Source: Neoaliturus tenellus
Lineage: Eukaryota > Arthropoda > Insecta > Hemiptera > Cicadellidae
DNA length: 64,000 bases
Direction of reading: 5' to 3'
NCBI GenBank assembly: GCA_030545055.2
Contig: CM061536.1
Coordinates: 9,728,064 to 9,792,063 of the forward strand
Shown: one piece after another, positions 54,661 to 64,000 of the stretch
Layout of the letters: each line of letters opens with the position of its first letter
Numbering within the stretch: the first letter of the stretch is position 1
Position numbers and translations under genes: made by a program
The notes under the pieces: model-generated
Told to the model about the DNA's origin: nothing
The model's database searches: none
What the model saw: only the letters and a program-made list of their open reading frames with translations

Positions 54661-57600
54661 CGGGCGGCGGCCGTTCCGAGCCCTCGGGGAGATGCAGGTG
54701 AGTGGAGAACGAGATAGGGTAGACCCCATCGAACTGTACGGGAAATGAAAGTCAATAGATTTACAACAATCCAAGTTATAACTTTTATAATTAAATGTCG
54801 GGGGATTTTATCGTGAAAACTTGTACCCGAAATCCTATACTATAAGCCTATACCCCTCAAGCTCAAGATTCAGCTTTTTTAATCTTATACTATAATACGA
54901 GCAATGTCTGAAGGGATGTGTGTTCCACGATCTCGAAATCTAGCATTTAGATTTAGCTTAAACTTTGCATTTAAGATTGTTTTTCCTATACTATAATACG
55001 AGCAATGTCTGAAGGGATGTGTTCCACGATCTCGAAATCTAGCGGTTAGATTTAGCTTAAACTTTCCATTTACGATTGTTTTGGTACAAAAATAAGTTTA
55101 TAAACTGTCTCAATCCCAGGAAAAATCGAATTTGGTATAAATTTAAGTTTAAAAATCGTAATTTTTAACATTGGTCTTATGGGTTATGCTATTTTGGTAA
55201 CTAAATAACAACTAAAAGTAAACAAAAATAAAGGAACATCAATTTTAAGCAGTTTTTTAACAGCTTATCTGGAATAGTATGGTGTAGATTAATAGGTTGA
55301 TAACAATGACACTATAACAAAAGTGAATAAAAACCAACGAGCAAGGCTTGGTTAACCTGGTACTGTATTTGATAAGACAGAGATTCAATCGTAACATCAA
55401 TAAAGGATTTTTTTTTAATTTTAACCTGTGTTCTATTAAAATTATTATTAAAATTTATATAATTATTAAAATTTATTTGCATTAACAAACTGTAAATTGC
55501 TATCCGTTGAATGAATGTATACTCCTTATTAGAAGAAAATCGTCCAATGAGGAATTTGCTGTCGCTGTGGACCCTACCTGTATTTTAGTTAAACTCGATA
55601 TCCTGTATTTTTTACCGAAATATCGTGGTCCCCATGGAAAAGTTAGAATGGAGACCCCTTAGTGTATACCGTGAATAGCGCGTTCATTTGAAATAAGGAA
55701 CACACAACAATTTGCAGATTATCTTTTTTCAATAATGGTGTAGATCAATGTGTACTAAAAATAAATTAACAACAATATATCATATTTTGGTCAAAATCTC
55801 AGCTTCAAAAATTTTGAAATGCAAAATCCTCTCATTAAAGTATAGACCAAGACCGCATATTTTTAAATCGTTTATCTCAGAAAATAGATTAGGTTTTTGT
55901 TGATTTAAACTGGAAAGCATGTTCAAAATTTTTACACTTTATGTAAGTCTTTAAAAATGTAAAACCTACTAGAGTGAACAAGGAAGTCTTGTTATGAAGA
56001 TTAAAGGTGCTTTGAACCTCACAGATTCATCGCCTGGGCGGACATTAGTGGGCCTAGATTTAATTGGTTTTGGCACACATTGCCTCTGGCTGGATCAGAT
56101 ATAGCTGAACGGGGAAGATTGCGGAGCGGAATAATTATAAAACGTTGTAAATTTGTAAACTTTGCAAAAATACTAGAGTTTTTTATTTCTTTCTCTTTTG
56201 TAAAAATAATTTGGATATTTGAATGAATTTGACAAAATATTAGTTTATTAATATTTAGAGGCACTGCAAAAATTACAAAGACATTTTATAGTGAACGAAC
56301 AAAGTGAACAAATCTTTTATCTAAAGTATGAAACATTTTTTTAGACATTTTTGCATGTTTTATTTTGAGCTCACCTATTTTAAACTAGAAGGAAGACTCG
56401 TAGGTCATTAATCTCTCTACAATCTGTCAATTATGGGTTGGCAAAGTGCGCATACACATCAAGCTTTTAGTATGTATAATAAATTAGTTTAGTTCAATAA
56501 TATTTTAATTGAAGAAATCAAATTTAAAATGTGCTTGGTAGCTGAGTAGTTATAGTGTTTACATTTGAACTGAAAAAAGGTTGCCGGTTCTATCCTAAGA
56601 AGAGTTAGTAACTTTTTGGTGGTTTGATACTGGACACAGTTGCAATTTGTCATTGGGTTAAAGATGTTGTCTAACAACGAGAGAAAGTTAGATAGCAACA
56701 AGGTCGAGGTTTTCACCGTTCTCCATCTAAACGTTATAAGATACCACAGTCGAATAATACAACAAAAACTGTAAATGGTAACAGATTAACATTTGTGCTT
56801 GAACCTCAAACGCGACATTGGAGTGTCAAAGATTTCCGCTACTTAGTCTACATTTAGAGAAATAATAATATTTATTTATAATTAATGTTTACACTTTTTT
56901 ATAAGTACAGTAAAGGCGTTGACTATAAATACTGGAAGTTTTCATATAGTATTTTAAGTCAATGGTAAAGGCCACTGTCGAATCTGATCTGAAGTATTAG
57001 TTCACATGCACATGATTTCCGGTTCCAGTGAAGCAAAGTTAGGTTAGATAAACATCAAAATACTCTGACACACACTTCATATTATGTAAAAGACAAGGTA
57101 TTGCGGTTTTACATCTCTAAAACAGTATATTTTAAGATCCTAACCTTAGTTTGTATTTATATTTTCAAAATATTTTTCCATTATAGACAATTACAAATTA
57201 CCACTTAGTATTGACTGTATCATAGGCTACTGGTGCATCCCAAGGCCTTCTCTAGTAACAGAGAAGTTACAAGAGATGGCTGTGATTGTTGCTAGGCGTA
57301 CCGTGTCCTCCAAGGACTCGTGGGATGTGTCACAAGTCATGTTCCACTGCAATCGTGGTCACTTCATTTATGCCTTCCGGGTTCGTTGGTGGGATTGTGT
57401 TTGTAAGTTTAGGTTTAAGGGTGGGTTTTACAAATCCAGAAACAAATCTCGAACAAAAATAACTTTCGAGATTCTTTAAATTTATTAAAATTTGAAGGCA
57501 TATTTTGTTTTAATGATTTTGGTAAAAAGCCTGGTACATTTTGAATCCTACACACCGGTACTCTGGTTTATTTTCAAAAATAGTTAAGGTATGCTGCTGG

Positions 57601-60600
57601 GCAAAAGAGACTTTATTTCTAGTGTTGTAGTTGTGTCTATTTAAATTTCTATTTACTACTTCAAAAAGATTATTTTGCCTTACATGGCTAATTAACTCTA
57701 AAATGAAAAGATTCGGAACAGTTTGTATTTTTAAGGGTTTGAAAGCATATTACATACAGTGTGCTCGAGGGGCGAGTTTAGTCAGTGATCTGATGGCCTT
57801 CTTATACCAAATGAAAATTTTCTCCAAAAGCTACCTTTTCTCGCCCCCCACAGCACAACAGCGTAAAGTATTATGTGTCTCGAAGAGCCTGAAGTATACC
57901 ATTTTATTGAGGTTTGGGTTGTTAAATCTGCTTATACTACTGATGGTGAAAAGGCTCGTGGATAGTTTTCCTTCCAAAGCAGCAATGCGTTCATTCCACC
58001 TCAACTGGTCGTCCAATATCACTCCCAGAAATGTTGATTAGTGTGCTTGCTTAATATTTACTTAATATAAGTAGGTTTACAATACCTTTCCGTCTTCAAT
58101 CCATATGATTTGTCTAGATGACTAGTTTCGGGACTGTTATCCCATTATCAAATCTGTCGTCAAAAGTTAAAAAAAAAAAAAAAAAAAAAAACTGTCATTT
58201 TCGTCAATTTTAAAATAGTACATGGCACTTAACACACAACACAGACACGACGAACGAACAAAAAGAAACATTTAAACCGCGATCACACGTGTGGCCGGCC
58301 AAAGACGAGTCCAGACCTTGTCCAGGTCCAGACTGCACGGCCGCGGTAGGATAATCAGCCGATGCCTGCTTGATGACGTGTACTCTGGAGCGGTGTCATC
58401 AGCTGGTCTTTGTTATCATGTACTATTTTAAAATTGACAAAAATGACAGTGTTTTTTTTTTTTTTTTTTTTTAACTTTTAACTTTTGACGACAGATTTGA
58501 TAATGGGATAACAGTCCCGAAACTAGTCATCTAGACAAATCATATGGATTGAAGACGGAAAGGTATTGTAAACCTACTTATATTAAGTCTTTCATCAATC
58601 CAGGGGGCAAATATGAATAATATTTAGTAGCTCGTTATTTGTTAAAAAGAAAAAAATCGTTTTTTGTTTCTATGTATACAGTTCAAGGGGGTCTCATATT
58701 TTGCTTTCCTCTAACTGGTCTGTGTCTGTATACCCATGAAGTTTGTTTTGCTTGGGTTTAGTACTACGAGGCTATTGTATAGAAAGTATTGGGAGAGTTT
58801 GTTTACTGCTTCTACTGAATGTACTTGCAAAGTATTCAAATCTCAATCTCTACATCTGCAAATTTATAGGTTAATTCTGGTACACTATCCTTGATGTCAT
58901 TTATGTTAATCAAAAACAGGATCGGTCCGAGGACCGATCCCTGCTGGACACCACTAGTTACTCTACCTTCGTTAGATTTAATGAGTTTACGTTTATGAAG
59001 AGTAGTGCTTTGAATTTCCGTACCTGCATCCTATTTGTTAAGTATAATTTTCTAACCATGCAAAACCATGTCCCTTTATTCCTATTAGTAGAATGTCTAT
59101 ATCGAAGGCTTTGGTTAAATCGACGAAGTGGCCCACAACCGATTCCCCGCCCTCCATCGCGTCAATACAACCATTCATAAAATTGATCAAGGCCAGTTTG
59201 GTCGATTTGCCCCTCCTAAGCCGTATTGCTTTGAACACAAAATATTATTAGTTTCTAAATAAAAAGTTAATTGATCACTAATTGCTTTCTCAACCACTTT
59301 AGATACTACCGGATGGAGTGATATCGGATCGGTCGATAGTTGTTTACGTCCGTTTCATCTCCCTTCTTGTACACTGGTCTGACCTTGGCAATCTTGCACT
59401 GATCTGGGAAGATCTCTGAGTTTATTGTGGTTTTGATGATGCGAGTCAGAGGCTTCAAGATTTCGTTGCAGCTTCTGATGGCTTTCATGCTTACATCATC
59501 CATACCCGTAGATGTTTTGGGCTTCATGCCTTGGAGAACTTCCAGCACTTTGCTCTCCGTTACCTCTGCAAAGCTGTTTAGGCTAACGTCTAGATTTCTT
59601 GATGGATTTCGTATCACAGTCTCGTCTCCCTTGGCTCCGACAATCTCCACTACATTAATGAAAAAACTATTAAATTCTTCAGCCACCTCCATATGTTTCC
59701 TAACCTCACTATTGTCAGTTGGATTCTTTAATTTTATGTTACCATCCAACTTAGTTTTCTCTGTTCTAAATTCATTTATTATTGACCAAGCAGTTTTGGA
59801 TTTATTATTTGAGTTATCCATATCCGATTTGATTTTGCATTTTTAATAGATAGATGATACCTTTGTTTCGAATTGACATATTCTTGCTTGTAAATTTGTG
59901 ACTGAGTTAATTTCCACTCCATATGCTGAAGTTGTCAAACATTTCTGCTTTGGCCCTTGTGACCGACTGGTTAATCCATTTTATACTGTTATCTGTTTTC
60001 AATGTTTCAATGTGTGCGCAGTTAGGTTACAGGGCAGGCTGTCATGGTGGTAGCTAAAGGTCTTAATGAATTCGGACTCAGATACCCAGCCAGATTTTAT
60101 AAGTACCATACTTTGATCATTGAAACACCCGTAAACATGACCGAAAGATGAGTGTGATGTGTATGATGGTCCAAACGAGGTGTAGCTTTGTGACTGACCA
60201 AGACCAGGCGATTCATTTTTCAGGGTTATTACTATACCTAATTAATAGTCTTAAGGTAGTTGGGAAGAGTTTTGAATCATCTAAACGCTTGTAATTTTTC
60301 TCAGGAATTTAACTGGCAACCTTTAGATCGAAGATGAGCTTTATTGCCAATAAACTACTCAGCCTATATCATTGCCTGGGAGATCTGACGCCAGTAAATT
60401 CGGACCTTTCAATAACATTTTTATCAAAGCTATTTGTATATTTTCTTATTGAAACAAATACTGGTACAATTATACAGGTACCTATGTTTTCATCAGGCTA
60501 GCTCCTGTACTATCTTAACAAATGCGATATGGGCGCAACTGTCAGGGCGCGTCAGTGAATGTCGAACTCAAGGCGTGGGCGAACTCAAGTTGAGGTATCT

Positions 60601-61019
60601 CTGATGGGAGTGAGAGGGTGTCAAAAGTTGCCGTATGTAATATCTAAATACAATACTCATTACATATATTAAAAAGTGAAGTAAAAGAAATTGGGATGAG
60701 GCTCACCCTCATAAATCCACAGATGGTCAGAGGCAGAGATATTTAAAGATACTTAACTTATAGTATATTGGGAAACATGAAGTTATTTTAATCAGGAGTT
60801 CTTTTAAGATTTGAAGGTTATTAGAAACAAATCAACTTATTCTCTCTTAACTGTAAGTGTTATTCTTTATTCAGGAAAGTGCTGTTAGTTTTGAATCAAT
60901 AAACTTAAGGCTGCATTATGTTTTATTTGCAGAACGTGAAAGAGGAGCGATGGCGCCCCTTGCCCTCGGCCTCACCATCCTCTCGCCTGAGAGCGGCCCG
61001 TACAATGCCGCCCTGGCTG
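54651..61019 (+). CDS. Putative 5' exons of an unidentified gene
   Basis: Exon 1 would end at 54697 with a strong donor, ATGCAG|GTGAGT. Exon 2 would be 60933-61019, bounded by TTTTATTTGCAG and GGCTG|GTAAGT. Exon 2 is 87 bases and GC-rich. Two coding readings are possible: from ATG 54692 in exon 1 (MQ|NVKEERWRPLPSASP), or from ATG 60950 in exon 2 (MAPLALGLTILSPESGPYNA). Both stay open to the exon end. I do not recognise either product. The intron of 6.2 kb holds transposons only. Support is composition plus splice consensus; the rest of the gene would lie past 64000 or in exons I missed. Confidence 0.35.
54883..54983 (+). repeat. 5' fragment of a Helitron-like element
   Basis: Starts TCTTATACTATAATACGAGC after an A, runs about 100 bases, then stops where a second, full copy begins. 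Confidence 0.55.
54984..55363 (+). mobile_element. Helitron-like non-autonomous element
   Basis: TCCTATACTATAATACGAGC to CAAGGCTTGGTTAACCTGGTAC-type end, followed by T. Hairpin AACCAA...TTGGTT. Sibling of 30891-31289; preceded directly by a 5' fragment of the same family. Confidence 0.6.
55364..56528. other. AT-rich interval, no gene seen
   Basis: Open frames here (for example 56019-56264, -) have no recognisable motifs. Confidence 0.4.
56529..56755 (+). mobile_element. tRNA-derived SINE, second tail type
   Basis: TGCTTGGTAGCTGAGTAGTT (A box, diverged) and GGTTCTATCC (B box), then TTTGTCATTGGGTTAAAG, TCTAACAACGAGAGAAAGTT and CTCCATCTAAACGTTATAAG. Confidence 0.65.
56756..57419. other. Interval without recognised gene
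   Basis: A less AT-rich patch at 57270-57400 is open in one frame (ATG 57276) but runs into the LINE 3' region at its end; not supported as a gene. Confidence 0.35.
57420..59990 (-). pseudogene. Decayed LINE ORF2 split by a fold-back element
   Basis: Minus-strand order. 59821-59306: SKTAWSIINEFRTEKTK, TSTGMDDVSMKAIRSCNEIL and VRPVYKKGDETDVNNYRPI. 59238-59038: FVDLTKAFDID. Near 58970-58850: SGVQQGSVLGPILFLININD and a damaged catalytic block, FADV for YADD. Then a fold-back insertion (58588-58060), then STFLGVILDDQLRWNERI, LFETHNTLRCCAVGG and, below 57720, VVNRNLNRHNYNTRNKVSFA. Many frame changes and stops; the catalytic Asp pair is lost. No endonuclease is visible upstream except weak connector sequence to about 59990. 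Confidence 0.75.
58060..58588. mobile_element. Fold-back element with about 165-bp arms
   Basis: ACTTAATATAAGTAGGTTTA at the left and its complement at the right. The arms match through CATATGATTTGTCTAGATGA, GGGACTGTTATCCCATTATC, a long A (or T) run and GTCATTTT-GTCAATTTTAAA. The centre (about 58280-58400) is GC-rich with CCAGACCTTGTCCAGGTCCA. Inserted within the LINE. Confidence 0.75.
60105..60370 (-). mobile_element. tRNA-derived SINE, diverged
   Basis: Minus strand: ATAGGCTGAGTAGTTTATTG, B-box region GGTTGCCAGTTAAATTCCTG, then TAATTAGGTATAGTAATAAC and AAGCTACACCTCGTTTGGAC, ending near GGTGTTTCAATGA. Same tail type as 13712-13978. Confidence 0.6.
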
Positions 61020-61319
61020 GTAAGTCATTGTAACATTTAATCCTTATCCTATTTAATATTAAGTGCTGTCCTTGCCCAACATGGGGCCCTGTTCGAGATC
61101 TGACAGTGGGGACTTTTACGCCGCTAATATTGACCCCCCCCCCCCCCCCACTCACCTTGCCAAGACCAATTAAAAAAATTATCAGGGAATTTCGGCAAAA
61201 ACAGGAATTATACTGGAATTTTTATCCCTCTGAAAATACGTAAATAAACACAAAATGTTATTATAAAGTAATATTTGGAATTAATACCCTAGTGGAAATA
61301 TCACTAGAGATCACTAAAA

Positions 61320-61500
61320 ATTTTTTTAGTGATACGTAGTTGGAATTGGGCAACTACGTATCACTAAACCAAAATCACTAGACTGAGGTCATTAAATCGA
61401 GATCACTAAACCACGATCACTAAACCGAGATCACTAAACCGAAGTTCAGTGATACGTAGTTGGAATTGGGCAACTACGTATCACTAAACTGAGATCACTA
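61320..61500. repeat. Two identical hairpins 120 bp apart with ATCACTAAACCGA repeats
   Basis: AGTGATACGTAGTTG and its exact complement flank an 8-base spacer GAATTGGG, at 61328-61365 and again at 61448-61485. Between and around them are six or more copies of GATCACTAAACCGA-like units. Confidence 0.85.
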
Positions 61501-64000
61501 GACCTTTTAGCTGGTACGGTATCCAAAAAATAATGCACAAAATTTACTTTAAATTATTTTAATTAAAGTAAAACCAAAGTAAAAAAATAACTTTTAAAAA
61601 ATGATAAAAAATTAAGGTACAAGTTTTTCAAACCTAAGATTAAAAAACAAAGTATGCTACATTTCTAGATCTCGAGTTTCGCCACTCTATTCAAAGTGGC
61701 TATTTTTTGTGAAATATATGTTGGCGTATTTTTCATCCGTAAATTAATTTCATCTTGTGGTTTTCTGGAAGATCCGTTTCTTGAATGAATCTAGAACACA
61801 ATTAATATTAATAATATTAACCTAGCTACACGCCAAACTACTGTATATAAATCTGTACCATAAGGTTATTCAGTTAGTCTTCATTTTGAGTAATCATGAT
61901 TGTTTTTTGTTTATACATTTCAGTACACTATTAAGAAATTAATTGTATTATGTTCAACGACAATTGGTTACTGTGGTATTCAAGGATCAAATACAGTATA
62001 GTATAACCCATATGTTAACTGTATCAAGAATCAAGAATTTTTATTGCTGTTGATCAGGTACAAGACATAAAATGAGCATAGTCAAGTGCTTTTTTAAAAA
62101 CTACTCATGACCGCACCAGACGGCGCACGGTCTGTTCACCGTCACACAGAACTTAAAACCGCAGAGACTCATACAGGCTGATCACTACTCAGGTCATAGG
62201 CTATACTTGTGGCTATACATGGTGTTACTACATAGCCTATGCAGAGGCAAAATTTTGCTACCATAGATAAAAAAATTAAAAAAAATAAAACGCCTTGTCT
62301 CTTATGAAGCCCGGGCAATCTGCCCCCTCAGCCCCCCCCCTCTCTCTGGCCCTATGTTGAATAGTTTTTGAGTTCACATATACTTAGCCAAATTTACAGT
62401 GCAAGGCGTGGCGGTTAGGTTAAGTAGGCCTATGTTATTATTGCTAAGTTATAATGTCAAAAATACATTGAAGAGTTATTTACAGTGGAAATAAAAAGCG
62501 CACTTAATAAAGTCATTTGGCAAATCAACAGTGCCTGTCGAGTGGCAGAATCAAGTTCCTGTGAACGACCTGACAAGAGATAAGCGTTATTTAGGTAACA
62601 GATTAAATAACACTGTAAACGACTTGTGACCTGTTACCAAGGTACGCTAACAGGTTACTCAAAACCACCCTGTTTTTTTCTAACACTCATGATTTTACGA
62701 TTTAATCAGGAACAAACCGCATTGCGCTTTAAACTAGAGTCTCCATATAACAAACATTAGGCCAACCAATCTTTCAGTGTCAAAAAGTTAAATACTCCAG
62801 GAGAACTGACATAGACCTACCGGTCGAAAGGACCGAGTTGGAAGTTTTTTTGATCAAAACAATATTTCCCAGGTGTCGGCAGTCTTTGCCGGCACTGTGA
62901 CTCACGTTACTCTTTCCAGGAACATGATTCGCATTTCCCGTCATTGTCCAACTTGTAAAGCTAGTGCGTGGACGATTCCGTAGAAGACTGGTGCATTCGA
63001 CCGTGAGTCAGCTCCAGTGTTACGGAATAAACAGTGAATTTGACCATGTGTCAGTTTTCGTGTGATAAAGTTGTGACAGTTTTAACGGATTACGTGTTTG
63101 TAATTTAAAACATTTTCCCAGTATAAATCTGTGAAATCATGGAATCAGAGGAACGTAATCGGATCGATAGACTTCTTACCTTACATTTCTCATTATCGAT
63201 AAAATAAACTTGTGTAGTTCATTAGACTTGCTAAAAAAATTGTATTATTTTTTATAAAAAATAAATACATAAATTGCAACTTTTAAATTGAAATGAATTT
63301 AATTTTGAGTGATAAATAGATTGTTCACAAATGTTTAGTAATCAATCACTTTTTTTCTCTTCCACTATATAGGCCAAACTAAAATCTTTGATAAAAGTAA
63401 AAAACAATTTTTTTAACATACATTACATAAATTATGTAAATACTTGTTTACAGTATAAAATTTTAAAGTAACAAATGGTTTAGACATGTGAATGAGTTTT
63501 GAAAAAAAAAATATTGATTTATTTAATATATGTGGTATTTTATTAAATAAGTTACCCGGTCTATAAGACCGTGAGTTAGTTCTAACGTTTCCAAATCAAT
63601 GTCAGTTCAGCCGGGATAGCCTACTACCGATAAACATTTATTTTTATCATGTAATGACTATTTCTAGGATATGTGATGTTTTAAGAGGATTTTATAATTT
63701 ATGTAACCTCAATGTTTTATTTCCTAATCAGGAATGTTAAGACTGGAAATAGGCTAAAACATACAGGTGATTGGAATAGTTGCAAACATATAAATTTTTC
63801 TTATGAGAGCAGTTAGTCTGACACGTGTTTATAGCCGTTAAGAGCTACAACACTCATAAAAGGTTTTAACAAGTTTAATTTAATTCCTTACAGTTTAAAT
63901 ACACTTTAGGCCCACAGTAAATTTTCTCTAACCCAGTGCGCTTGATAATCCAGCACAACTTTCAGAAAATTTTCATTGATAGGCTAGGTATAAAAAAATT
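61501..64000. other. Window end, no supported gene
   Basis: A possible minus-strand LINE tail at 62030-62060 (AATAAAAATTCTTGATTCTTGA on the minus strand, shown here in two parts of the same run) and TAGGCCTA at 62425. A short frame at 63139 (ATGGAATCAGAGGAACGTAA) may be a first exon, but no donor or partner is clear. Confidence 0.35.

Noticed and set aside
57276..57479. 67-residue plus-strand frame with Arg/Ser-rich C-terminus
   Set aside because: Its 3' part overlaps the minus-strand LINE tail and no splice or promoter context was seen; kept only as a remark.

Overview
This is a eukaryotic, AT-rich, repeat-dominated stretch, most likely from an insect nuclear genome. Reasons: a four-exon dynactin gene with ordinary GT-AG introns, a tRNA-derived SINE, several clade-type LINEs, many short TIR elements, and an interstitial CCTAA-rich tract (complement of the insect telomere unit TTAGG). 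The assignment to insects (a hemipteran is possible) is inference; no single gene here fixes the order.

Only a few host genes can be supported. (1) A single-exon, 197-residue four-transmembrane protein at 1529-2122 (+). (2) DCTN5, the dynactin p25 subunit, in four exons between 21745 and 31915 (+). Its coding sequence joins cleanly into 179 residues. (3) An intact, intronless, secreted serine carboxypeptidase of the CPVL/vitellogenic type at 34042-35463 (+). (4) A tentative pair of 5' exons at about 54651-54697 and 60933-61019 (+), from a gene that would continue past the window. (5) A weak ORF of unknown nature at 19943-20164 (-).

Most of the rest is mobile DNA, often nested. 1-1290: SINE pieces and two head-to-tail Helitron-like copies. 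4650-11040: a hairpin-ended element abutting a long LINE whose intact ORF1 joins a SENP8-like cysteine protease to an SGNH hydrolase. 13178-15307: a LINE broken by a SINE, then a Helitron-like copy. 16236-18571: another hairpin-ended element and a TIR element with a 6-bp target duplication. 20255-20765: inverted repeats. 21.7-32 kb: DCTN5 with introns full of MITEs, LINE fragments, a roughly 120-bp tandem array and telomere-like repeats. 35865-40835: an hAT-like element and a large TIR element side by side, both filled with younger insertions. 41.5-45.5 kb: a LINE broken by a second LINE and by a MITE, with both empty sites reconstructable. 45.8-48.2 kb: three TIR elements, one carrying a minisatellite and one folding back on itself over its whole length. 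49.7-52.2 kb: a rearranged Gypsy-type LTR element. 53.57-54.35 kb: a 60-bp minisatellite. 57.4-60.4 kb: a decayed LINE split by a fold-back element, then a SINE.

The most unusual items are the SENP8-like/SGNH fusion in the LINE ORF1, the Helitron-like family whose boundaries (TC...GTAC between A and T) can be read from a nested empty site, and about 15 dispersed copies of the palindrome TAGGCCTA. These are read by eye; no database search was possible.
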